A stretch of 64,000 bases of DNA, taken from the NCBI GenBank assembly GCA_937891785.1, contig CALAGN010000149.1, positions 1-64,000 on the forward strand, given 5' to 3'. Every line of letters begins with the position of its first letter. Position 1 is the first letter of the stretch. Positions 25,045-32,426 of the stretch are shown here, in pieces. Made by a program: the position numbers and the translations under genes. Under the pieces are notes generated by a model that saw only the letters and a list, made by a program, of their open reading frames with translations, was not told the DNA's origin and ran no database searches. Origin of the DNA: an uncultured Octadecabacter sp. Its GTDB lineage: Bacteria; Pseudomonadota; Alphaproteobacteria; Rhodobacterales; Rhodobacteraceae.

Positions 25045-25642
25045 TCTGGGCGTCGATTTCAGTGATGGCACCGGAGTTATCATCTGAATCACTCTCGCGA
25101 TATTCAGACGTGACGACATTTGGAAGCTGCGCGAATTGGTCGTGCAGATTGTTGGGAAAGAACGATACCCGGAAATTCTCGAAGCCGGGCAAGCTGCGCA
25201 AAATCTCGGCTGTCGCGTTTGTGCAGAAGGCTTTAGGGACTGCGCCGTATGCCATTACAGCGCGCAGTGCCATTTCGGCAACTTCGGGCGACACTTCCAC
25301 GGTTTGTGACACTGTATAAAAGGTCACCCGCGAGTGATACGAGATGTAAAAGTCCGCTAATCGCGGGGTTACGCCAAAAATTACGTCATTGCGCTCAGCG
25401 ATCGATGAGTGGGCGAATGTGCCTGCAGGGTCCCAAAGCACGCGCTGGCTGGCGTTGATCATCAGAGCAGTATGCGCGCCGTTGCCCGAACTGGTATTCT
25501 TCATCGTGATCAGGGTCAGCGTTGTCGGCCCGGGGTGGCTATAGATATTGCGGGCAACAAGCTCGTCGGGTGCCCAAACGGATTCGGCACCGCAAGCGGC
25601 CAGAAACAGGGGCAGAACCAAAGCGAGTAAGATGCGACGCAT
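25028..25642 (-). CDS. Conserved lipoprotein, possible permuted papain-like fold
   Basis: 204 residues beginning with a lipoprotein signal (LLALVLPLFLAAC, lipobox LAAC at about 14-17), so probably attached to a membrane facing the periplasm. I know the protein only as a Rhodobacteraceae conserved hypothetical. It has GAHTALMINASQRVLWDPAG in the first third and a later KAFCTNATAEILR. A His first and a Cys later is the order in circularly permuted NlpC/P60 (YiiX/LRAT-like) proteins, which suggests a cysteine hydrolase or acyltransferase fold; this is inference. The C-terminus is acidic (ESDSDDN). Confidence 0.75.
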   Translation of the reverse strand: MRRILLALVLPLFLAACGAESVWAPDELVARNIYSHPGPTTLTLITMKNTSSGNGAHTALMINASQRVLWDPAGTFAHSSIAERNDVIFGVTPRLADFYISYHSRVTFYTVSQTVEVSPEVAEMALRAVMAYGAVPKAFCTNATAEILRSLPGFENFRVSFFPNNLHDQFAQLPNVVTSEYRESDSDDNSGAITEIDAQIRAGQ

Positions 25643-25669
25643 GTTTATAATACCCCCGATGTTGGCTGA

Positions 25670-25804
25670 CTAGCCGTTGACCAAAGCCATGAAGATCAGC
25701 ACGCAGATGCAGAAAATCGCGGTGCGTGTGGTGAGCTTAATAAAGCCATCAAAGGTCTTTTCCTGAACTGAAGTGTCCATTTCGCCGTGTTTATGGTTAG
25801 CCAT
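25670..25804 (-). CDS. aa3-type cytochrome c oxidase subunit IV
   Basis: A 44-residue protein, MANHKHGEMDTSVQEKTFDG, then one hydrophobic span (TAIFCICVLIFMALVNG). The size, the MDTSVQEKTFxGF core and the single C-terminal helix match the small fourth subunit of alphaproteobacterial aa3 oxidases. It packs against the core oxidase in the inner membrane and is dispensable in Paracoccus, by family knowledge. The oxidase core genes are not in this window. It is transcribed with, or just ahead of, the lipoprotein gene (27-base gap). Confidence 0.9.
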   Translation of the reverse strand: MANHKHGEMDTSVQEKTFDGFIKLTTRTAIFCICVLIFMALVNG

Positions 25805-25858
25805 TGTGCCAATTCCTTATCGAGGTTCGTGCCCAGATAAACGATTCACGCGGGTCTG

Positions 25859-26347
25859 TCACGCCTCGCCGTTGTCATCAGCCTTTGCATCGTCTGTTTT
25901 TTCGAGATCACGCGCCAATCGAAAGCCGATCCGATTGGGTTCAGCCTGATCAACCTGCTTGGGCAGGGCGCGCATCATCACGTTCAACTGACTGACGTGC
26001 TGGATAAGCTGGGTCTTGGCACCAGTCGGGTCGGCACCATAAAATGTCACGATGTCGGGATCGAAAAAACCCATGCCTTCGATGCGGATGACGCCGGCAT
26101 CGCCCCCCGTGAACCCCATGGCGACCTCGTGTTCGGCGTCCAGTTGTTCCTCGAAGTTTTTGATGTAGATGATCAGCCGTTCATAGGCCCATTGTGCCGG
26201 GCTTTTGTTCTTGGATGGCTTCTTGACCGCGTCTGGTAGGTCTTCGACGCAAGGGGCGCATTTGTCCGGGTCGGTGTGCACCTCGTGGACGCGCGGCATC
26301 GCATCATTTTCGACAGCTTCAGCGGCAGTGGTGATGATGTCGTCCAT
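25859..26347 (-). CDS. DUF6173 family protein
   Basis: 162 residues, cytoplasmic by composition. The core runs from about residue 50 to 130: QWAYERLIIYIKNFEEQLD, then EVAMGFTGGDAGVIRIEGMG and FFDPDIVTFYG, which I associate with DUF6173. The N-terminus has a CAPC pair. Function is unknown. It lies directly 3' of the Lrp-type regulator (15 bases between), so the two form a small operon. Confidence 0.8.
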   Translation of the reverse strand: MDDIITTAAEAVENDAMPRVHEVHTDPDKCAPCVEDLPDAVKKPSKNKSPAQWAYERLIIYIKNFEEQLDAEHEVAMGFTGGDAGVIRIEGMGFFDPDIVTFYGADPTGAKTQLIQHVSQLNVMMRALPKQVDQAEPNRIGFRLARDLEKTDDAKADDNGEA

Positions 26348-26362
26348 GGTTATCCTTTCGGC

Positions 26363-26824
26363 CTACAGCGGTAGGGCTGTGGTTTCCTTGATCTCTTCCA
26401 TGACGAAACTTGCGGACACATCCGACAATGAAATCCGTGATGTCAGGTGTTTGTAGAATGCGTCATAGGCAGACACATCGGCCACCCGCACCCGCAGCAC
26501 GTAATCCAGATCGCCTGTCATCCGGTAGGCACTGACGACTTCGGGCATGACGCGCACGGTGCGGTGGAAAGTATCAAGCCACGCCGCGTCGTGACTATGG
26601 GTGCGGATCATCACCAAGACATGCAGGGGGCAGCCGATCTTGATCGGGTCCAGCAGGGCCACGCGCCCGGCGATCACGCCTGACTGTTCCATCACCTTTA
26701 TGCGCCGCCAGCATGCATTGCGCGATAGCCCCGCCTTTTCGCTGATATCGTCTACGCTAAGGGTGGTGTCGTGTTGCAGTAAGGCAAGTATGCGCTTGTC
26801 AATTTTATCTAATTGGTGAGTCAT
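26363..26824 (-). CDS. Lrp/AsnC family transcriptional regulator
   Basis: 153-residue DNA-binding regulator. The N-terminal winged helix (LDKIDKRILALLQ, LSVDDISEKAGLSRNACWRRIKVME) is followed by a RAM/AsnC ligand-binding domain from about residue 70 (HVLVMIRTHSHDA, YRMTGDLDYVLRVRV). Such proteins form octamers and respond to amino acids. Start at ATG 26824. A TTGGGA/TCCCAA inverted repeat lies two bases upstream, well placed for autorepression. It could control azlCD, but there is no direct evidence. Confidence 0.92.
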   Translation of the reverse strand: MTHQLDKIDKRILALLQHDTTLSVDDISEKAGLSRNACWRRIKVMEQSGVIAGRVALLDPIKIGCPLHVLVMIRTHSHDAAWLDTFHRTVRVMPEVVSAYRMTGDLDYVLRVRVADVSAYDAFYKHLTSRISLSDVSASFVMEEIKETTALPL

Positions 26825-26825
26825 A

Positions 26826-26872
26826 TTGGGATGATGTCCCAACCATTATCGAAATAGCAATCTTTTTTGGGA
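26826..26872. promoter_or_regulatory. Candidate Lrp operator
   Basis: TTGGGA-TGATG-TCCCAA (26826-26842) is a perfect 6-bp inverted repeat at the ribosome-binding region of the regulator gene. A third copy, TTGGGA, is at 26867-26872, 41 bases away (about four helical turns). Spaced half-sites of this kind suit a multimeric Lrp-type protein. Confidence 0.45.
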
Positions 26873-26924
26873 CCGATTAGGCCCATGAATTGCCTATGGT
26901 GTTCCAAAGCCAACAGGAGCCCAC

Positions 26925-27170
26925 ATGACCGATAGCACGCAGTCCAGCACCAAAAGCAGCGCCTTTGCCGCCGTTTTTCTTGATCATCCTGCGTCGGTGG
27001 ATGAAACATACCTCCAGCATATGCGTTTCGCATTCACATTTGCCTTTTGGTTGGGTGTTGCGGCATTTGCCGCCCTCGTTCATGCGTTCATTCCCGCGCT
27101 TTGCGAAACGACCGCCGGCCGCATTTTGCGTCGGCTGCACGCAAAGATCGAAAACCGTCACGCGCATTAG
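26925..27170 (+). CDS. DUF6356 family small membrane protein
   Basis: 81 residues. The family-typical FLDHPASVDETYLQHMRFAF is followed by one or two hydrophobic spans (TFAFWLGVAAFAALVHAFIPALC) and a basic tail (GRILRRLHAKIENRHAH). A membrane protein of unknown role. It is divergent from the Lrp-type regulator across 100 bases holding the candidate operator, so it may be a regulatory target. Confidence 0.8.
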   Translation: MTDSTQSSTKSSAFAAVFLDHPASVDETYLQHMRFAFTFAFWLGVAAFAALVHAFIPALCETTAGRILRRLHAKIENRHAH

Positions 27171-27180
27171 GCGCGCTGCC

Positions 27181-28200
27181 TTAGATCGCTTGGAACCAAT
27201 AGCCCCCATCATCGCCTAAGGTCCGCGATGCCCTGCCGTCCTGATGGAGGTGGTTCAGGTGCGCCAGCGATTCGACAAGCGCCAGCCCGTATTCCCCCGC
27301 GCCGATCTTGCGTTTGAACAGTGGTGCAAAGCAATCGCCAGCACGTTGCGGTCTTGCAATATGGGCAATCAGCCGATCCAGCGCCCCATGGTGGTTATCA
27401 ACCAACTGCCGCATCCGGGTGGGCAGGCCCGTGAACGGCAATTTGTGCCCGCCAAGCACCAGCTGATCGGGGTTGGCGAACTGCGCCAAACGTTCACATG
27501 CCTCAATCCATTCGGCCAATGGATCGGCATTCGGTTCGGTCGGGTAAACGCCGATATTGGGGCTGATCGACGGAAGAAGTTGATCACCACCGATCACCAG
27601 ATCATCATCAGCGCTCCAGAATGTCGCGTGTTCGGGGGCATGGCCGTTGCCCATGCGAATATCCCAATTGCGCCCGCCCATGGTGATGCTGCCACCCTCT
27701 TGCAGGCGGGTGAATCCCAGCGGCATGGGTGCGACGCAGTCTGCAAAATTGAAGGGTCGCTCGGCGAGGCGCTTTGCCAGAATTTCGGCGTTCATGCCGG
27801 CGCGGCGGTAGAAATCAATTGTGCGGGCGGGATAGGCGGGCTGTTCGTCTAGCGTCAGCATCCGCGCCATAAGGTAGGCGGTGCGCGGCATAAGCAGTTC
27901 TGCGCCCTGATCTACAAACCACCCTGCAAGCCCCACATGATCGGGGTGATGGTGGGTAATGATGACGCGGGTGACGGGTTTGCCAGCCATCGGCCCATCC
28001 AGCAGGGTCTGCCAAATCGCGCGGCAGCGATTTGAAGCAAAACCTGTATCAATCACGGCCCATCCGTCGCCATCGTCCAACGCGTAGACGTTGACGTGAT
28101 CCAATGCCATCGGCAGCGGCAAACGCATCCAAAGCACACCTTCGGCGACTTGGGTGGCTTGCCCTTCGGCGGGTGGGTCAGTCCAAGGGTATCCGATCAC
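27181..28200 (-). CDS. MBL-fold metallo-hydrolase
   Basis: Zinc-dependent hydrolase of 339 residues. The metal motif THHHPDHVG is near 82-90, with further ligands in NGHAPEH, GGDQLLP and LGGHKLP. The extra C-terminal ~90 residues probably form a helical domain as in LACTB2-like proteins. The start is GTG 28200, overlapping the acyl-CoA dehydrogenase stop by four bases, so expression is coupled. A role in hydrolysing a thioester or lactone linked to fatty-acid or related acyl-CoA catabolism is suggested by the pairing alone. Confidence 0.87.
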   Translation of the reverse strand: MIGYPWTDPPAEGQATQVAEGVLWMRLPLPMALDHVNVYALDDGDGWAVIDTGFASNRCRAIWQTLLDGPMAGKPVTRVIITHHHPDHVGLAGWFVDQGAELLMPRTAYLMARMLTLDEQPAYPARTIDFYRRAGMNAEILAKRLAERPFNFADCVAPMPLGFTRLQEGGSITMGGRNWDIRMGNGHAPEHATFWSADDDLVIGGDQLLPSISPNIGVYPTEPNADPLAEWIEACERLAQFANPDQLVLGGHKLPFTGLPTRMRQLVDNHHGALDRLIAHIARPQRAGDCFAPLFKRKIGAGEYGLALVESLAHLNHLHQDGRASRTLGDDGGYWFQAI

Positions 28201-29891
28201 GCGACAAGATCGTCAGGTGTGACCGCAAGCAACCCATCCGCGCCTTGGCGAACATGTGTCAGCAGGCCGATATGTTCGGGAAGGAGCCGCTGGATATAAA
28301 ATGCTGCAAGGCGCGCGCGCGGCGCGTCGCCGGTCATGGCTGCGGTCAGATGGTAATGTCCGCCAAGTATGCGCGCGAAGGCGCGCAGATAGGGGACAGC
28401 GCCCGCAAAACGGTCGTTCAAATCGTCCCGCGACACCAGCCATTCCGTGGTTTCGCGCAGGGATTCAGCTGCTTGCCAAACTGCCTCTGCAAGGTCCGGG
28501 TGGGCCGTGCGGGCCGCTTCTGATCCGGCTTCGATTTCATCAAGCAGGGCAAAGGCCGCTTCGCCACCATCCATCATTTTGCGCGAGACAAGGTCCATTG
28601 CCTGAATGCCGTTTGTGCCTTCGTAGATCGCGGTGACGCGCACATCGCGCGCATACTGCGCCGCACCCGTTTCTTCGATGAAACCCATACCGCCATGCAC
28701 CTGCACACCCGTTTCGGCCACGGAAATTCCGATGTCGGTGCCGAATGCTTTGGCGATCGGTGTCAAAAAGGCCGCGCGGGCATTCCAAGCCGCATCGTCA
28801 GACAGATCAATCGCCACAGCGCAGGCCATCGCAATGGCGCGGGCGGCAAACGTATCAGCCTTCATCGTTGCCAACATCCGGCGCACGTCCGCGTGTTCAA
28901 TGATCGCGCCGGTGCCGCCGGCGCTGCCCTGTTTGCGGTCTTGTGCATAGGCCAGCGCGTGTTGATAGGCCCCTTCGGCCACGCCGATGCCCTGCACGCC
29001 AACACCAAGGCGCGCGTTGTTCATCATCGTGAACATCGCAGCCATGCCGCCGTTCTCCGGCCCCACCAGCCAGCCTTGCGCGCCGTCATATTCCATAACA
29101 GCCGTCGGCGATCCGTGCAGGCCAAGTTTGTGTTCAAGGCTGACCACGCGCAGCGAGTTACGCGCGCCCAAATTACCATCCGCATCGGGGATGAATTTTG
29201 GGACCAAAAACAGGCTGATCCCCTTGGTGCCAGCCGCGCTGTCAGGCAGACGGGCAAGAACAAGGTGGCAGACGTTTTCGGTAAAATCGTTATCGCCCCA
29301 ACTGATGTAAATCTTCTGGCCGCTGATGGCATAGCTTCCATCGCCATTTTGTTCAGCCTTGGAGCGCAATGCGCCCACATCGCTGCCCGCTTGTGATTCG
29401 GTCAGATTCATCGTGCCGCACCATTCACCACTGATGAGTTTCGGCAGATAAAGCGCTTTGATCTCGTCGCTAGCGTGATGTTCCAGCGCTTCGATTTGCC
29501 CCTGACACATCAGCGGGTTCAATTGCAGCGAAAGGCAGGCGCCCGACATCATGTCGTTCACGGCGGTGGTCAGGGTCATCGGCAGGCCCATCCCGCCGTT
29601 GTCAGGGTTGGCTGACATGCCGATCCAGCCACCTGCCGCAATGGCGTGATAGCCGTCGCCAAATCCCGGTGACGTGCGCACAATGCCGCTTTCCAGTACT
29701 GCGGGGTGCAGGTCGCCGTTGCGTTGCAATGGCGCCAAGATTTCATCACACATCTTGGCAGCTTCGATCAGAATCGCATCGACCATATCGGGGGTCGCTT
29801 CGCCAAAGCGGTCCGTTGCGACCACGGCATCAAAGCCGACCACATGGTCCATAATGAACCGCAGGTCTTTGATTGGGGATTGATACGCCAT
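28197..29891 (-). CDS. Acyl-CoA dehydrogenase (long DmdC/FadE-like class)
   Basis: FAD enzyme making an alpha-beta double bond in acyl-CoA, passing electrons to ETF. 564 residues, longer than the ~380 of standard enzymes, with a C-terminal extension as in DmdC and AidB-type relatives. CGTMNLTESQAGSDVG binds FAD, and IYEGTNGIQAMDL carries the expected catalytic Glu. VQVHGGMGFIEE is also typical. The start at ATG 29891 has GGAG seven bases upstream. The substrate is uncertain: DmdC acts on 3-methylthiopropionyl-CoA in DMSP catabolism, but other acyl chains are as likely. Coupled to a metallo-hydrolase gene. Confidence 0.9.
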   Translation of the reverse strand: MAYQSPIKDLRFIMDHVVGFDAVVATDRFGEATPDMVDAILIEAAKMCDEILAPLQRNGDLHPAVLESGIVRTSPGFGDGYHAIAAGGWIGMSANPDNGGMGLPMTLTTAVNDMMSGACLSLQLNPLMCQGQIEALEHHASDEIKALYLPKLISGEWCGTMNLTESQAGSDVGALRSKAEQNGDGSYAISGQKIYISWGDNDFTENVCHLVLARLPDSAAGTKGISLFLVPKFIPDADGNLGARNSLRVVSLEHKLGLHGSPTAVMEYDGAQGWLVGPENGGMAAMFTMMNNARLGVGVQGIGVAEGAYQHALAYAQDRKQGSAGGTGAIIEHADVRRMLATMKADTFAARAIAMACAVAIDLSDDAAWNARAAFLTPIAKAFGTDIGISVAETGVQVHGGMGFIEETGAAQYARDVRVTAIYEGTNGIQAMDLVSRKMMDGGEAAFALLDEIEAGSEAARTAHPDLAEAVWQAAESLRETTEWLVSRDDLNDRFAGAVPYLRAFARILGGHYHLTAAMTGDAPRARLAAFYIQRLLPEHIGLLTHVRQGADGLLAVTPDDLVA

Positions 29892-30006
29892 GGAAATCTC
29901 CGACACTTGGGCGCGGCTTGGAATCCCGAACGGGCACCGCTATGAGGTTTGCAATAAGCCGCAAACCTATCGCAGCCCGACAGCCCCGCAACTTGAACGC
30001 AGCGTC

Positions 30007-30957
30007 ATGACACAAATTGAAACAAACACTCTGGCATCTGATCGCGATGGCATCGCCCGCGCGGCCAATGTCTTGCGTGCGGGTGGGTTGGTCGGGTTTC
30101 CAACGGAAACGGTTTATGGGTTGGGCGCAGATGCGCGCAATGATCGGGCTGTCGCGGCGATATTTGCAGCCAAAGGGCGACCGTCGTTTAATCCACTAAT
30201 CGTGCATGTGGCTGATTTGAACGTGGCCGAAGCGCTGTGTGATTTTTCACCCGAGGCGCTGGCCTTGGCGCAGGCTTTTTGGCCCGGCGCATTGACGCTG
30301 GTGCTGCCTTTGCGGGCTGATTCGGGCATTGCGCCGCTTGTGACCGCGGGGCTCGACACGCTGGCCGTGCGCGCGCCTGATCATCCTATCGCCCAAGCGC
30401 TTTTGCGGGACTTTGACGGCCCTATTGCCGCACCCTCGGCCAATCTATCGGGGCGGATCAGCCCGACTGTAGCTGCGCATGTGATTGCCGGTCTGAACGG
30501 GCGCATTGATGCGGTTGTTGATGGCGGGGCCTGCGGCGTTGGTGTCGAATCGACGATTGTCGGTTGTGATGGCACGCCGACGCTGTTGCGCGCTGGCGGC
30601 GTCCCACGTGAAGCGATAGCAGCTTGTCTGGGTGGCGTGCTGATTGACGGCCCCGTGGGTGGAACGCTGACGGCTCCCGGTCAAATGGTGTCGCATTATG
30701 CGCCGCAAGGGTCCGTGCGTTTGAACGCGACAAATGTTGAACAGGGCGAGGTCTTGCTTGGCTTCGGGCATGTTGATGCTGCCCTAAACCTGTCACCGAG
30801 CAGCGATCTTGTCGAAGCAGCCACGAATCTGTTTGCGATGTTGCATCAGCTTGATGCGATGGGGGCCGTGCGGATCGCGGTATCGCCCGTTCCTGATCAC
30901 GGTTTGGGTGCGGCAATAAATGACCGACTGCGTCGCGCTGCTGCGCCGCGCGATTAG
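30007..30957 (+). CDS. sua5: L-threonylcarbamoyladenylate synthase (Sua5 type)
   Basis: Makes threonylcarbamoyl-AMP from threonine, bicarbonate and ATP for the t6A37 modification of tRNA; cytoplasmic. 316 residues, so it has the YrdC domain plus a C-terminal Sua5 domain. The YrdC core shows FPTETVYGLGADA, KGRPSFNPLIVH, ADSGIAPLVTAGLDTLAVRAP and PIAAPSANLSGRISPT. The linker has APGQMVSHYAPQ, which in Sua5 closes the active site. Start at ATG 30007. It is divergent from the acyl-CoA dehydrogenase, and its stop overlaps the convergent yqgE-like gene by four bases. Confidence 0.93.
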   Translation: MTQIETNTLASDRDGIARAANVLRAGGLVGFPTETVYGLGADARNDRAVAAIFAAKGRPSFNPLIVHVADLNVAEALCDFSPEALALAQAFWPGALTLVLPLRADSGIAPLVTAGLDTLAVRAPDHPIAQALLRDFDGPIAAPSANLSGRISPTVAAHVIAGLNGRIDAVVDGGACGVGVESTIVGCDGTPTLLRAGGVPREAIAACLGGVLIDGPVGGTLTAPGQMVSHYAPQGSVRLNATNVEQGEVLLGFGHVDAALNLSPSSDLVEAATNLFAMLHQLDAMGAVRIAVSPVPDHGLGAAINDRLRRAAAPRD

Positions 30958-31523
30958 GCGCGCCCAGCCTTGGCAGACAATAGCTGCGGGTCAATTCCCA
31001 GCACTTTTAGCGCGGCACGCCATTTGTGTTCATTCGCGCGTCCAAACAGAATGTCGGCAGGCGCTTGGGCGGTCAGCCAACCGTTCTGGGCAATCTCATC
31101 TTCAAGCTGTCCAGGCCCCCAGCCGGAATAACCAAGTGCCAGCATTGATCGCGCAGGGCCTTTACCTGCGGCGATGTCCTCGAGGATGTCTTGCGTGGCG
31201 GTCATGCTGATATCGTCGTTCACAGCCAAAGTGCCAGCGCCGGATTGATATTCACTCGAATGCAGCACAAAGCCACGTCCGTTTTCGACGGGTCCGCCAA
31301 AATGCACACGAATACCGTCGCCACCTTCACCCGTTGGGATTGAAAGCTGTTTCAGAAGGTCGCCAAAGCGCAGGTCAGGGGCAGGCTTGTTGACGATCAG
31401 CCCCATCGCACCATCGTCGCCGTGGGCGCAAACATAGATCACACTATGGGCAAAGCGCGGATCGCCCATGCCGGGCATCGCGATCAAAAGTTGTCCAACA
31501 AGGGTATCACTGACGGGTTCCAT
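30954..31523 (-). CDS. YqgE/AlgH family protein (UPF0301)
   Basis: 189-residue cytoplasmic protein of the YqgE/AlgH family. GQLLIAMPGMGDPRFAHSVIY near the start, GAMGLIVNKP, VHFGGPVENGRGFVLHS and GYSGWGPGQLEDEIAQNGWL near 130-150 are all family hallmarks. The biochemical function is not established. I start at the ATG at 31523 (MEPVSDTLVGQ), the usual length. The much longer open frame upstream runs antisense to the next gene and is not supported. Confidence 0.92.
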   Translation of the reverse strand: MEPVSDTLVGQLLIAMPGMGDPRFAHSVIYVCAHGDDGAMGLIVNKPAPDLRFGDLLKQLSIPTGEGGDGIRVHFGGPVENGRGFVLHSSEYQSGAGTLAVNDDISMTATQDILEDIAAGKGPARSMLALGYSGWGPGQLEDEIAQNGWLTAQAPADILFGRANEHKWRAALKVLGIDPQLLSAKAGRA

Positions 31524-31600
31524 ACGGCCTAAGATGTGGTGCAGTGCGACCACGCGCAAGGGGTGTGTGACAGCATTCTCGCCCAAATGTGACTTCCCAT

Positions 31601-31615
31601 TGCATCGTTGATGCA
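31601..31615. promoter_or_regulatory. Palindrome before DsbD-like gene
   Basis: TGCATC-GTT-GATGCA is a perfect 6-bp inverted repeat with a 3-base centre, 13 bases before the ATG at 31629. It could be an operator or an mRNA hairpin covering the ribosome binding site. Confidence 0.4.
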
Positions 31616-31628
31616 TAACTAAGGCGCA

Positions 31629-32426
31629 ATGAAACGAATTGCCCTGACCCTTGCCGCGCTTGTCGCACTGTCTGTACCGGCTGCGGCCGATCCGATGGAT
31701 GGCGTTGCCGCTTTTGACATCCTGCCCGGATGGCGCACGGATCGCGGCACGCATATGGCGGCGGTTCGGATTACCCTTGCGCCAGGTTGGAAGACATATT
31801 GGCGCGCACCCGGTGACGCAGGCATTCCGCCGCAGTTTCAGTGGGACGGATCGCAAAACATCGACGCTGCGCAGTTCCATTGGCCGATCCCCGAATTGAT
31901 GAATCAGAACGGTATGCGCAGTATCGGCTATCATGGTGATGTGATTATTCCGATCGAATTGTCCGTGCGTGACGCGGGCGAACCCGTGCGAATGCGTGGC
32001 GCAGTTCAGATCGGCGTCTGCGAGCAAATTTGCGTGCCGATGTTGTTTGAATTTGACGCGATCTTGCCCGCAAGCGGCAGCCGGGATGTTGCGATTATAA
32101 CGGCCCTCGCTGACCGCCCGCAAACACAGGCCGAGGCGGGCGTGGGCAATGTAACCTGCGCCATTTCACCAACGGAAGACGGCTTGCAGATTACCACCCG
32201 TGTTCCCACATCGCGCGCTGCCGACGCTGTGGTTATCGAGGCTGGAAATGACGCGGTTTGGGTGTCCGAGCCAAGCATGAACCGGGCCGGTGGCATCATC
32301 GTTTCGCGCGCCGAGATGATCCATATGGACGGCGGTGCCTTTGCGCTTGATCGCTCAGCCGTGCGGATCACCTTGTTGTCGCAAGGCAGCGCCGTTGATA
32401 TTCGCGGATGCGTTGCAGGTAGCTAG
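31629..32426 (+). CDS. DsbD alpha-domain-like exported protein
   Basis: 265 residues with a cleavable signal peptide (ALTLAALVALSVPAAA-D). The mature part resembles the N-terminal, thiol-accepting domain of DsbD (disulfide reductase): GWKTYWRAPGDAGIPP, NQNGMRSIGYHGDVIIPIE, and the Cys pair in VCEQICVPM. The DsbD membrane and thioredoxin domains are absent from the gene and from its neighbours. A stand-alone periplasmic thiol protein is thus likely, with an electron donor such as CcdA unproven. Convergent with the RND pump gene, overlapping it by four bases. Confidence 0.85.
   Translation: MKRIALTLAALVALSVPAAADPMDGVAAFDILPGWRTDRGTHMAAVRITLAPGWKTYWRAPGDAGIPPQFQWDGSQNIDAAQFHWPIPELMNQNGMRSIGYHGDVIIPIELSVRDAGEPVRMRGAVQIGVCEQICVPMLFEFDAILPASGSRDVAIITALADRPQTQAEAGVGNVTCAISPTEDGLQITTRVPTSRAADAVVIEAGNDAVWVSEPSMNRAGGIIVSRAEMIHMDGGAFALDRSAVRITLLSQGSAVDIRGCVAGS

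Noticed and set aside
28695-29396. A 233-codon plus-strand open frame
   Set aside because: Antisense to the acyl-CoA dehydrogenase; no motif, no start signal.
31524-32123. N-terminal extension of the YqgE gene to 32123
   Set aside because: The extra 200 codons lie antisense to the DsbD-like gene, and the family begins at the ATG at 31523.
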